Assembly: GCA_934630385.1 (NCBI GenBank)
Contig: CAKTWE010000012.1
Location: 1-38,434 of the forward strand
DNA from: an uncultured Collinsella sp.
GTDB lineage: Bacteria; Actinomycetota; Coriobacteriia; Coriobacteriales; Coriobacteriaceae
DNA length: 38,434 nucleotides
Direction: 5' to 3'
The notes beneath the pieces were generated by a model. The model was not told where the DNA came from and made no database searches. It worked only from the letters and a program-made list of their open reading frames with translations. Of the stretch, positions 9,641 to 19,997 are shown piece after piece (the first letter of the stretch is position 1; every line of letters starts with the position of its first letter). The translations under genes and the position numbers were made by a program.

Positions 9641-10330
9641 TTGCCCGTCGTCGCCGCTATAACCGTTACCTCACATGCCTCGGATGCCATGGTCGCTATT
9701 CCGTTTTGGCTTGAGATGTTCGCTGTTGTCGCGGCATCGATCTCGGGTGTGCTGGTTGCGCGCGAGCACAAGCTCGACCTGGTGGGCGCCGTCGCGCTCG
9801 CCGTGGTTTGCGGCCTGGGCGGCGGTCTTTTGCGCGATATGACGCTGCAAGTGGGCAACGTCTACATCCTCAACCAGCCGATGGCGCTCCCGCTTTCCAT
9901 TGCCACGGCGGCCATCATCTACATTTTCCCGGCAATCGTCGACAAGCCCGAAAAACTCATCCCTCTGCTCGACATCATCTCGGTCGGCATCTATGCCGCC
10001 ACCGGAGCAGACAAAGCGCTGGTCTACGGCTTTGAGCCGGCGGTGTGCATCATGATGGGCTTTTTCACCGCGGTGGGCGGCGGCATGCTGCGTGACAGCT
10101 TTATGGGCGTGGTGCCGGGCATTTTCCAGCGCACCAACTTCTATGCCATCGCAGCCATCGCCGGCTCGGCGAGCTATGTATGCCTTGTCATGAGCGGCGT
10201 CGTCAGCAACATCACCGCGTTGATCGTATGCGTTGCGATAACCATGGGGCTGCGCTGGCTGTCACTGCGCTTTGACATCAAAAGTCCCACCGAGGACGAC
10301 ATCGCACGCTTTTTGCACCGCAAAAAGTAG
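9641..10330 (+). CDS. TRIC-family (UPF0126) cation channel
   Basis: An integral membrane protein of 229 residues with about seven hydrophobic segments arranged as two repeats. Each repeat carries the family glycine signature, GLGGGLLRDM in the first and AVGGGMLRDSFMG in the second. Members form trimeric, monovalent cation channels; the physiological role in bacteria is uncertain. The start is TTG at 9641, seven bases after gaagga; the first internal ATG would remove about 16 residues of the weakly conserved N-terminus. It is monocistronic, with no strong terminator seen in the 106 bp before the next gene. Confidence 0.9.
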   Translation: MPVVAAITVTSHASDAMVAIPFWLEMFAVVAASISGVLVAREHKLDLVGAVALAVVCGLGGGLLRDMTLQVGNVYILNQPMALPLSIATAAIIYIFPAIVDKPEKLIPLLDIISVGIYAATGADKALVYGFEPAVCIMMGFFTAVGGGMLRDSFMGVVPGIFQRTNFYAIAAIAGSASYVCLVMSGVVSNITALIVCVAITMGLRWLSLRFDIKSPTEDDIARFLHRKK

Positions 10331-10436
10331 ATTGCGCGGACTCATCCTTCGAAATGCAACCGAGAGGCTCTTTTAGAGCGCCCACGCGTTGGGTACCCTG
10401 TTAGGTGCATGTCGAGCATCTGACGAAGGATTCACT

Positions 10437-11582
10437 ATGCCCTGCAATCAATTCCCGTCGACCCAGCGCCGTAAAGCGTGGGGCCGCATCACCATCCTAT
10501 TCGCGCTCATCGCGCTGGCGCTCACCGCACTTCCCACGGCGTCGTTCGCCGGCACGGACACCGCAGGAAACATACTTGCGACCGACAATGACGCCAATCC
10601 GTCCGGTGTCGAGGGTGACCTGTACTGGGCAGGCCAGGCCCTCAACTTGGACGATGCGTCCATCGACCGCGATATCATCGCCGCGGGCGATACCCTCTCG
10701 ATCCGCGACTGCACGGTGGGCGGCGCCGTCCGTCTGGCGGCACGCACCATCGACATTGCCAAGACCACGGTTGATGGCAGCGTCACGGTAGCCGGTCAGC
10801 ACGTTGTGCTCAACACCGACAGCTCTGCCAACTGTTTTTACGCGATGGGCGAGACGGTTGCCCTGCGAGGCTCCACCAAGTCGGCAGCACTTGCAGGCGA
10901 TACGGTGACCATCGACGGCACCGTCGAGGGCGATGTCGAGGTTTGGGCCGACAAGCTCGTCTTGGGCAAGAATGCCCGCATTACCGGCACCGTGAACGCG
11001 CACGTCTCCGAGGATCCCGAGCGTGCCGCTGGAGCCGAGGTAGGCGCACTTAAGATCGACCGCACCGAGAACGAAGATACTTCCACCCTTAACGATGTCA
11101 TCGGCGGCATCGTCGCCGCGGCGCTCTCGACCTGCTTTGTCGCCCTGCTGCTCGAGCTCGCCTTTCCGCGTGCGACCGCCAGTGCCGCCGGCATGCTCCA
11201 CCAGCGCCCCACGCCCCTGTGGGTGAGCGGTCTTCTGGGTACGATTGCTGTCGTCCCCGCCGTCTTGCTGCTGATTATCTCTATCGCTGGCCTGTCGCTT
11301 GCCGGAACCCTCTTGTGCGGCGTTATCGGCATCGCATTGGTGTCGAGTGCCTTTGCGGGGTGCGCGATCGCCCGCATGGTCGGACACAGCCAGAACCGTT
11401 ACGCCATGGCGGCCGTGGGCGGCATCGCCGCGGGCGCGCTTACGGCAATCCCCCTCGTAGGCGACTTCATCAGCGGCGTGGCCTTTGTCTTTATGCTCGG
11501 CTACATCATCCAAATCATCTGGCGCAACGCCCACCTCAAGCCGCAGCAGCCGGCTAACATGCCGGGACTCCCCACCGCTTAG
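10437..11582 (+). CDS. exported bactofilin-like beta-helix membrane protein
   Basis: The predicted protein of 381 residues begins with a signal peptide (hydrophobic 18–36, cleavage likely after SFA at 38). A repetitive beta-rich stretch follows at about 60–190, with repeats such as DTLSIRDCTVGGAVRLAA and DTVTIDGTVEGDVEVWAD, the style of the bactofilin/polymer-forming fold. Four or five transmembrane helices lie between about 221 and 363. The beta-helix would sit outside the membrane. The start ATG at 10437 follows gaagga by six bases; the longer frame from 10389 has no ribosome site. Similar secreted polymer-forming proteins are common in Gram-positives, but their role is unknown. Confidence 0.8.
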   Translation: MPCNQFPSTQRRKAWGRITILFALIALALTALPTASFAGTDTAGNILATDNDANPSGVEGDLYWAGQALNLDDASIDRDIIAAGDTLSIRDCTVGGAVRLAARTIDIAKTTVDGSVTVAGQHVVLNTDSSANCFYAMGETVALRGSTKSAALAGDTVTIDGTVEGDVEVWADKLVLGKNARITGTVNAHVSEDPERAAGAEVGALKIDRTENEDTSTLNDVIGGIVAAALSTCFVALLLELAFPRATASAAGMLHQRPTPLWVSGLLGTIAVVPAVLLLIISIAGLSLAGTLLCGVIGIALVSSAFAGCAIARMVGHSQNRYAMAAVGGIAAGALTAIPLVGDFISGVAFVFMLGYIIQIIWRNAHLKPQQPANMPGLPTA

Positions 11583-11588
11583 CCGCCA

Positions 11589-11623
11589 ACCACCACAAAG
11601 GGGCCAGGCACCTTTGTGGTGGT
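11589..11623. repeat. palindromic repeat, left flank of the pilus locus
   Basis: accaccacaaagg pairs perfectly with cctttgtggtggt over 13 bp, with a 9-nt loop. A similar unit lies at 17449–17481. Both are followed by ctttgcaccaa and then by a strong terminator hairpin. The two copies are about 5.9 kb apart in the same orientation and bracket the pilus genes. Confidence 0.75.
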
Positions 11624-11657
11624 GCAAGGGGGACAGATTGCTTTGCACCAACAAACG

Positions 11658-11699
11658 AAGCGGGGCACCCGGCCACATTCGACCGGGTGCCCCGCTTTT
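11658..11699 (+). terminator. strong terminator after the bactofilin-like gene
   Basis: aagcggggcacccgg and its complement form a 15-bp stem with a 10-nt loop, followed by ttttc. It lies 75 bp after the stop codon of the plus-strand gene and could also stop minus-strand transcripts from the pilus operon. Confidence 0.85.
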
Positions 11700-11724
11700 C
11701 TTGGAGGGTTCTCTAGTACCTATT

Positions 11725-11814
11725 TCAAAACCAATGATCATCAGGTCGGTAGGCCTGCGCGTCACTCGCTACGGAGATAGTGCGCCATTGAGTAAGGGGG
11801 CAATTATTTTTCAT
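11725..11814 (-). pseudogene. 29-codon frame overlapping the pilin stop; possible gene remnant
   Basis: The ATG lies inside the last codons of the pilin gene, eight bases after GAGG, a good ribosome-binding arrangement. The frame encodes MKNNCPLTQWRT and ends DDHWF before TGA. No known domain is recognised. In sortase-assembled pilus operons the next gene is usually a class C sortase, so this could be the decayed start of a lost gene, or a small coupled peptide, or chance. Confidence 0.3.
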
Positions 11815-13450
11815 GGCGATTTCCTCGCCGCTTGATGACAAGCGCGACAATAATAGCCACCACTCCGATGGCAGCCAAAACCGCCACCGGCACCAACGTT
11901 CTATCTCCCGTCGAGGGCATAAAGCCTCGACTTGCTTCTTTGCTTGGGGTGTTGAGCACCGACAGCTCAATCGAACCCGTCCCAGCATCGACGGCATCAA
12001 CCCGCAGAGGGCTTTCGGCCGACACGGTCACTTTGGGCTTCGCGGCTGCCGTCTGCTTAACGTCCAGACCCTCAGACGTAACCGTTACCGCTCGTTTACC
12101 CTCAAAGGCGGTGTATCCCTTGGGAGCCACGACCTCCTCGACGGTGTAGACGCCCGCGTCCACACCCCTCAATTCCACATGGCCGTCCGCGCCCGTGGTG
12201 ACGTACGCATCGGCATCCGTCGACCACGCGCCGTCAGTCGTTAGGATGTGGCCGCGGTCATCGATGATGCGCAGTTTGGCACCCGCGAGCGGCTTATCGT
12301 CTGCGCTTGAACGCTTGATCAGACTGAGTCCCCAAGTGTACGCCGTCGCATCGTCGCTTGGCGTGCGGGTGAAACCGGCGTCGCCGGACTGGTCGGCGAG
12401 GGGAGAGCGCGGGTAGCGCAGGTAGACCTCGTTGGGGTTGCCCTTGATAGCACCTCGATTGCAGTTGACCCCCAACGGCGCGTTGTACACGGCGACCACG
12501 CGGGCGCCCGCGGTGAAGGCGTCGGCCCCGCCGAGCGCGGCGACCAGGTCGCCGGTGCGCACGGTGAAGGCATTGCCCTCGACCGAGACCCCGCACTGGG
12601 CGGTGATGTCGGTCCAGCCCTTCGCGGTCTCGGTGCCGGCGCGGCCGTCCTTGCCGGTCTGGACCGCGTCAAAGCCGCCGTCCGCGCCCGCCGCCGCGTA
12701 CACGCGCATGCTCGCAGTGACCTTGGAGGGGTCGAGCCCCGCGCCCATGGTGTCGACGAACTGCACCGTATAGGTGTCGTAGGCCGTGAGCCCCGCCGGG
12801 ACCGTGGCCGAGAGGCGCCAGTACAGGTCGTCGGCGACCGTGGCGTCGGCGGCCTTCTGCCAGGCGGCGGTGCTGTCCTCCAACACGTGCTTGGACACCT
12901 TGGGGGTCGCGGCCTTGGGCTTGACGGTGACGGCGCTGCCGCCCACCAGGGCCATGACCGGCGCGGTGCCGGCCTCGTTCTGGGAGATGGCATCGTCGGC
13001 GGCGACGATGAGCCAGTATCCGCTGGGCAGCTCGGCCGTTGTGCCCGCGTTAAGGGCCACGGAAGCAACACCGGCACCGCAAATCGCACGAGCGATCTTT
13101 ACCGTTAGCGCGCTCGTCATGTGCCCCTTGGCATTCATCCATTCGGCGGCATCTTGCGCCGTCGACACCGAGCTATCGAGCCCCGCATCGTAAAGCACGG
13201 GAAGAACGGCCCGACGAACCGCGTCGTTCGACCACGTCAAATCGGTCGCAACCTTTTGGTCATCGCCGGTTTTATCGGCAACAGTTGCCGCGAAAATCTG
13301 GTATGCGTTATACCGAGCCGCGACCGTGCCGCCAACTGTAATGGCACCGGTCTCACCCGCTCGGGCAACTCCAGGCATTGCGGCAAAAGCAACCAGCGCG
13401 AGCAAAATAACCGTTCCAAAAGCCATTGCGCGACGGAACATCTTATTCAC
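11804..13450 (-). CDS. SpaA-type isopeptide pilin with MPSTG sorting signal
   Basis: A secreted, wall-anchored pilin of 548 residues (numbers here are for the GTG start). A signal peptide ends near ARA-G (residue 32). SAVTVKPKA at about 172–180 resembles the pilin motif whose lysine is linked by sortase. A D2-type isopeptide domain follows, with KHVLEDS and GNPNEVYLRYP. A CnaB/SpaA domain at about 375–505 has LSLIKRSS, the E-box YTVEEVVAPKGY and SVLNTP, so Lys, Glu and Asn for an internal isopeptide bond are present. The sorting region is FMPSTGD, a hydrophobic helix and KRRGNRHEK. I chose GTG at 13450, downstream of GAGGTGA; it overlaps the upstream gene by 8 bp. GC content is visibly highest around 12.4–12.9 kb. 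Confidence 0.88.
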   Translation of the reverse strand: MNKMFRRAMAFGTVILLALVAFAAMPGVARAGETGAITVGGTVAARYNAYQIFAATVADKTGDDQKVATDLTWSNDAVRRAVLPVLYDAGLDSSVSTAQDAAEWMNAKGHMTSALTVKIARAICGAGVASVALNAGTTAELPSGYWLIVAADDAISQNEAGTAPVMALVGGSAVTVKPKAATPKVSKHVLEDSTAAWQKAADATVADDLYWRLSATVPAGLTAYDTYTVQFVDTMGAGLDPSKVTASMRVYAAAGADGGFDAVQTGKDGRAGTETAKGWTDITAQCGVSVEGNAFTVRTGDLVAALGGADAFTAGARVVAVYNAPLGVNCNRGAIKGNPNEVYLRYPRSPLADQSGDAGFTRTPSDDATAYTWGLSLIKRSSADDKPLAGAKLRIIDDRGHILTTDGAWSTDADAYVTTGADGHVELRGVDAGVYTVEEVVAPKGYTAFEGKRAVTVTSEGLDVKQTAAAKPKVTVSAESPLRVDAVDAGTGSIELSVLNTPSKEASRGFMPSTGDRTLVPVAVLAAIGVVAIIVALVIKRRGNRHEK

Positions 13451-16400
13451 GACGCTCACCTCGCTTCAAATCGCGCTGGCGACGAGCATGCATCCATGTC
13501 GCCGCAAAGCACAACAGTGAAGCGCCGGCCAGATAGGTCATAGTCAGACCAGAGCCGCCCGCCGCGGGAAGCGTAGTTGAATACTTATTGGTAAAGGTCG
13601 GCGGAGTTGAAGAGACGCCATCGTAGGTGACGGTGGCCTTGAGCTCGCCTTTGCCATTTTCCACCTTGACCATAACCTTGTGCTCGGTTGCGTCGTAGGC
13701 AATATGATCCTTGACGTTTTTCACAGCGCCTTCGGGGACAACTTCGCAGATGGTGTATTCGTAAGTCCCTACCTTGCTGTAATCCAGATTAAAGTTAATC
13801 TTCCCGTCCGCACCATTTTTGACGGTCTGCAAGACCTTGCCGTTTGCGTCCTTGAGCACAAACGAGAACTGTCCCTCCTTTAACGACGACCCCTGAAGCA
13901 CCTTTGTGGCCGAGATCGTGACCTTCCCAGAATAAGGTGCATCGTAAACCGTAATATCAGTACTTGCCGTTGGAATCTCAACGGCAGCATCCCTCTGCCT
14001 TAACTCCGCTACCTTCGCGAGCGCGTCCCGATACTGCTGCTCGTCTTGGCCCTTGAGCATAATCCACACCGGCTTATCGACGACGTTATAGCCCTCGGGT
14101 GCCTGAGTCTCCTCAAGGCAATACAGCGTATAGGCTTCCATCTTTTTGTCGGCAGTCCCAAATGTCGCCGTACCGCTATCGCCCGTCGAAACCTCTTGAA
14201 ACACCGTTTTTGCCGCATCGACGCCATCAGTTAAAGCCATGCCCATATCAACCTTATAGAGCGTAAACGTAGCGCCGGAAAGTTTCTTTTCGATATCGCT
14301 CTTGTCGACCTTGGTCACCGTGACACCATAGCCGCTGCCGCCAGCCGAACCAGACGCCTTTTGAATTTCCCAATTCTTGGAATGACTCTCCTCGCCGTCC
14401 CAAACGCCCGTAAGCGATGCTTTGTTGGTAAGCGAGACCGTCTCGCCCGCATTGCCGGCAGGAATTACCTCATATTGAACCTTAAGATGCGACCCATCGG
14501 GCACCTTAAGCGTCATCTTTGTACACGCAGCGCCGGACTCGTCCTTGATGGTCTCGGCACCAACGGTGTACTCGTCCGAGCCAAGCAAGTTCCAACCCTT
14601 GTCTTTATGCTGGTACACCTTAACCGAAGACGGTACCAGCGCGCATTGAGCATCCATGACATCGACGAGCTCAAGGAAGTCGCTGTCGCTCTTAAGGTTA
14701 ACTGCCGATTCATTGACAAGGATGGTGTACCTGATGCGATTGCTGTTGGCGACCTGGTCTCCGGTCTTTAGCAGCACGTTGTTATTGATGGTGACGGTGC
14801 CGCTGCCGGAGCCGAACTTCTTATCATCCGACTCGGCACGAGCGGAATTCTTTAGCTTGGTCGAGTTTGTAGAAGTGTCGAGCACGCTACGCTTTATTGC
14901 CGTTTTATACGTAAGCTTGACATAGCCGGCATAGTCTCCGAGTCCATCTGTAGGCACGGTGAAGCTAATTTCATTGTCTGAAACGGTACCTTCCACGCTC
15001 CGGTCTTGTACCACCACACGCTCAGCGTCGCCACGCTCTTCATAGGGATTCGCATAGAGCGTATACGCGGCAGATCCGGGAACAAAGCTCATAGTTCCGT
15101 CCGACGGCAAGGTATCCTTAATCGTTATGGGCTGACCGCCAAGCTTTCCAGCACCATAGAATTCATTAGCAGGAGTTTTATAGCGGTTGGCGTAGACCGT
15201 CCACGTTGCAATCCAAGCACCCTTTTCAGTCGAATCGCGCTCGATTGTCGACCAGTCAAAGTTACCATTCCACACAAAACCATCCGATGATTTGTCCACA
15301 TCAGGCGTCACGGAGTTATTAACGATGTAATACGGCTCTGACGAGTACTGCTTAAAGTCCTTTCCGGCAAATGGAAACTGTACTGCCGCCAGATTCCAAT
15401 ACTGGCCGTCAAGGTTATCAGTCACAGTCGTGTACGTGACATCAATCTGGTATCCGTTGGCCCTGAGCTTTTCTTTTACTGTATCGGTGGCACGCATCTG
15501 GATATTAAAGTTAATCTTGTTGCCACTCGTTACCTCATCACGAGTGTAGAAATAATAGTCTCCACTCGTACTAGTCCCCTCGGCGAGCGCAGTGTCACCA
15601 ATTTTTACGGTTAGCGATTCAACTTTAAGGTGCTGCAGGTACGTACTTCTGAACGTATCCAGAATCTTAACTTGAGATACATCGACCGTCTCAGGGATCT
15701 TTACGTGAGTAGTCCAGGTAGCGTGACCATTCTCGTCAAGCGATATCAGTTCCTTGGTAATCAGCTGCTCAACGATTCCGCGCCCAAACGTTGCTGTGCT
15801 CGTTCCCGACGGTGCCGTCGTTCCCTCGTGCTCGATTTTAGCTGTATTCTCGACCGGCTCGTACGAGTCTTGGTCCTTCATTATGGTGTGATAGACAATG
15901 CGATAGGGCTGATACCTATCCGCTTCGGAAAGATTCGAGAAGGTATAGCTAAACGTATTGACAGAATTACTAAGATCGCCTTCGGCAATCTTATTGCGAT
16001 CGTCAAGACCCTTATAAACTATGTATTTACCTGTATACGCCTGCTTGTCGTCCAAGGTATCGGTGAATTTATAGCCATTCATGTCGGTTTTAATGTCACC
16101 GTTATTAAGCGTGACCGTCCAGGTGATATCAGACGGTGTGCTGTCGAGGCTGTGAGACTTGCCGATCATGTCGTAGCGAAACTTATTTGCTAAGCCTTCA
16201 CAGTTATTCGAATTCTCGCTGCTTTGACCCCATGTCCAAGCAGCGTTATTTTTAGAGCCCTCGAGTTCGTTAATCCAAACATAATTATCTACAGGAACGT
16301 TTGGATTCATAACCGAGTCATAGGTAATCGTATAGGTCCCTTGGGACAAATCACCCAGATTCAGTTGTGCAGTCTGTCCATTTATGCTTGGCTGTTGTTT

Positions 16401-17147
16401 GAGCTTCTGATCGTTGAGCCTAAATGACCCAGGCACGAACGAAAAATTTTCGCCAAGCACATCCGTGAGTTGGACATTTGACGCATGGGATTCAACCTGG
16501 AGTTTGAGAGTCCAAGTTACTCTTCCCTCTCCTCCGGATTGAGAAAACTTTCCTTCTTTCGTTCCCGTCACGCTGCCGTCTTTGGTCGCAATGTCGATTT
16601 CGCCTGTTCCGGGAAAATTAACTTTCGTCGAATCGCCAGAGCCGACGTCCTTATTTGCCAGCTCAAAAGAAAAATCGGCAGCGACGTACACATCGGACGG
16701 ATGCCGTTGCAACCATTCGGTGTCAAACGTAAAGAACAGCTTATTCTTCTCTATTCTCCATGTGCCGGCCTTGGTGGCAGCGCTCCCTGTGCCATTCAAA
16801 AGATCTCCGCCGGTATTATCTTTTACATTGATGGTATCCGGGAACGTATACACGGCCGTATATTTATCGACCGTCGGTTTGGACTCCGCCTTAAAGACCG
16901 CACTGAACGCCCCATAGAGCATATCGGTTGAGAGCACCGCGTCAGAACCCAGGGCAGTATTGTGGTTGGCATCTTTATACAGGTTAACGGTAACCGTGGC
17001 CGTATCGCCGTTAATCTCGATTAGGTTGGCTGCGGCAACGCCATCGGCGAGCACGGGAGCCACACCGCGAAGAGCTGCGACAGCAAGGCAAATCAACATT
17101 AAGGCAATGGCGGCCGCGCCCAGCGACCGCGTGCGATGAGTGTCCAT
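13443..17147 (-). CDS. large pilus adhesin/surface protein with LPAAG sorting signal
   Basis: A 1234-residue exported surface protein, probably the tip adhesin of the pilus. A signal peptide covers residues 1–35. Residues 40–930 are a series of Ig-like beta domains of the adhesin type, with repeated phrases such as GRVTWTLKLQVES, DITWTVTLNNG and HATWTTHVKIPE. A SpaA domain lies at about 944–1068 with VTKVDKSD and the E-box LYCLEETQAPEGY. A pilin isopeptide-linker (Spy0128-like) domain covers about 1073–1188, with ATKVLQG and FTNKY. The wall signal is LPAAGG at 1193, a hydrophobic segment, then RRQRDLKRGERRE. The start is the ATG at 17147 after AGGGG. GC content is lower than in the neighbours, suggesting transfer. 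It is first in the operon. Confidence 0.88.
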   Translation of the reverse strand: MDTHRTRSLGAAAIALMLICLAVAALRGVAPVLADGVAAANLIEINGDTATVTVNLYKDANHNTALGSDAVLSTDMLYGAFSAVFKAESKPTVDKYTAVYTFPDTINVKDNTGGDLLNGTGSAATKAGTWRIEKNKLFFTFDTEWLQRHPSDVYVAADFSFELANKDVGSGDSTKVNFPGTGEIDIATKDGSVTGTKEGKFSQSGGEGRVTWTLKLQVESHASNVQLTDVLGENFSFVPGSFRLNDQKLKQQPSINGQTAQLNLGDLSQGTYTITYDSVMNPNVPVDNYVWINELEGSKNNAAWTWGQSSENSNNCEGLANKFRYDMIGKSHSLDSTPSDITWTVTLNNGDIKTDMNGYKFTDTLDDKQAYTGKYIVYKGLDDRNKIAEGDLSNSVNTFSYTFSNLSEADRYQPYRIVYHTIMKDQDSYEPVENTAKIEHEGTTAPSGTSTATFGRGIVEQLITKELISLDENGHATWTTHVKIPETVDVSQVKILDTFRSTYLQHLKVESLTVKIGDTALAEGTSTSGDYYFYTRDEVTSGNKINFNIQMRATDTVKEKLRANGYQIDVTYTTVTDNLDGQYWNLAAVQFPFAGKDFKQYSSEPYYIVNNSVTPDVDKSSDGFVWNGNFDWSTIERDSTEKGAWIATWTVYANRYKTPANEFYGAGKLGGQPITIKDTLPSDGTMSFVPGSAAYTLYANPYEERGDAERVVVQDRSVEGTVSDNEISFTVPTDGLGDYAGYVKLTYKTAIKRSVLDTSTNSTKLKNSARAESDDKKFGSGSGTVTINNNVLLKTGDQVANSNRIRYTILVNESAVNLKSDSDFLELVDVMDAQCALVPSSVKVYQHKDKGWNLLGSDEYTVGAETIKDESGAACTKMTLKVPDGSHLKVQYEVIPAGNAGETVSLTNKASLTGVWDGEESHSKNWEIQKASGSAGGSGYGVTVTKVDKSDIEKKLSGATFTLYKVDMGMALTDGVDAAKTVFQEVSTGDSGTATFGTADKKMEAYTLYCLEETQAPEGYNVVDKPVWIMLKGQDEQQYRDALAKVAELRQRDAAVEIPTASTDITVYDAPYSGKVTISATKVLQGSSLKEGQFSFVLKDANGKVLQTVKNGADGKINFNLDYSKVGTYEYTICEVVPEGAVKNVKDHIAYDATEHKVMVKVENGKGELKATVTYDGVSSTPPTFTNKYSTTLPAAGGSGLTMTYLAGASLLCFAATWMHARRQRDLKRGERRE

Positions 17148-17296
17148 AGTTTCCCCTAATTCCTGCAACACAATGTGGAATAAGGCGACTCGCCGGATTG
17201 CACACGGACCCCGACATCAAGATGAATATGTCCAGTACACTGCAAGAACCCTCTAAAAGCGCAATTACCAAAATGGTACGCCTATGCCACGTGCAT

Positions 17297-17326
17297 AAAA
17301 TACAACATTGATGCCAGTTATGTAAA
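17297..17326 (-). promoter_or_regulatory. candidate promoter of the pilus operon
   Basis: On the minus strand a -35-like TTTACA (17321–17326) and a -10-like TATTTT (17297–17302) are 18 bp apart. They lie about 150 bp before the adhesin ATG. No homopolymer or invertible repeat typical of phase variation is visible within it. Confidence 0.45.
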
Positions 17327-17448
17327 CGGCAGGTAGAAAGGTCTTTTTATTTAATACCAGTCGATTTTTCAATTAACCGCTTTGTATTAATACGGCAATA
17401 AACCTATGGATTGTGCATATGTTTAAACAACTAAAATCTAGCTTCAAG

Positions 17449-17481
17449 CCACCACAAAGGTGCCTATCCCCTTTGTGGTGG
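17449..17481. repeat. palindromic repeat, right flank of the pilus locus
   Basis: ccaccacaaagg pairs with cctttgtggtgg (12 bp, 9-nt loop). Like the copy at 11589 it is followed by ctttgcaccaa and a terminator hairpin, so it is the same repeat type in the same orientation. Confidence 0.75.
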
Positions 17482-17501
17482 TACGATCCCCTTTGCACCA
17501 A

Positions 17502-17534
17502 AAAGGGCGCCGACCGCGATGGTCGACGCCCTTT
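17502..17534 (-). terminator. typA terminator
   Basis: aaagggcg-cgacc pairs with ggtcg-cgcccttt with one mismatch; on the minus strand it continues into TTTTT. It lies about 28 bp after the typA stop. Confidence 0.85.
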
Positions 17535-17561
17535 CTCGTTAGTCGCTATAAAGCCCAACGC

Positions 17562-19400
<1,839 letters not shown>

Positions 19401-19517
19401 GTAGTTCCCCTATCTTCTATCCATATACAAACGGCACGCGTATGCGGCCCGCCCAGCGATACAACGCTCAGCGGGAATATTGAGCCTTTTACCGAAAACT
19501 CGTTTATTTTAGCGATT

Positions 19518-19967
19518 TTAGATGAGAGGGGTTTCCTCACCTGCAGGTTCAGGGTCGCTCCACATAAAACCATCGCCGGCGCCCATGCCCTCATACAGCA
19601 CATATGCCGAAAAACCGCTCTCGAGCGTAGTTTCGAAAAAGCTCACGAGCAGAGCGTCATGGTAGCCGCCGTCAATCTCGACGCAGCCGGTATAGCCGAT
19701 GGCATAGCGGGCGATACGGCCCAGGCCCTCGTCCTTAAGACCCATCTTGTGCTCGGAGATAAAGTTGGTGGCCGCCTCGAGGCACGCCTCTTCGCCATCC
19801 TCATCGAGCGCCGCCAGATAACGGTTGGAAGCGGCGTCCTCAATTGCCACGACCACGCCGGGGTTTTCACCGGCGGCAAGGTCGTCCAAGAACGCACCGA
19901 TCAGATCGCACACCATGGCGTCGAGCTCGGCGGAGACGTTACCGGCGTCCTGCATATCCTGTGCCAT
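19518..19967 (-). CDS. conserved-type protein of unknown function, 149 residues
   Basis: An acidic, soluble protein with no recognised family. It has no signal peptide or membrane helix. It has a mixed alpha/beta look, with AELDAMVCDLIGAFLDDLAAGENPGVVVAIED in the N-terminal half and repeated short hydrophobic strands such as GYHDALLVSFF and SGFSAYVLYEGMG. The start ATG at 19967 follows GAAGG by seven bases. It is the third gene of an operon with the BFN nuclease and a small membrane protein, with 30 bp between stop and start, so a linked function is possible. Codon usage is like its neighbours. The function is not known. Confidence 0.75.
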   Translation of the reverse strand: MAQDMQDAGNVSAELDAMVCDLIGAFLDDLAAGENPGVVVAIEDAASNRYLAALDEDGEEACLEAATNFISEHKMGLKDEGLGRIARYAIGYTGCVEIDGGYHDALLVSFFETTLESGFSAYVLYEGMGAGDGFMWSDPEPAGEETPLI

Positions 19968-19997
19968 CTTTAGACCTTCCCATCGAGTCTGGCGTCG

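Larger units (their letters stand above)
17148..17561. other. 414-bp spacer between the pilus operon and typA
   Basis: This AT-rich spacer holds the candidate pilus promoter, the right-hand palindromic repeat and the typA terminator. No protein-coding gene was recognised in it. Confidence 0.6.

Noticed and set aside
10497..11765. 422-codon minus-strand frame
   Set aside because: It is antisense to the bactofilin-like gene, which has a signal peptide, ribosome site and terminator.
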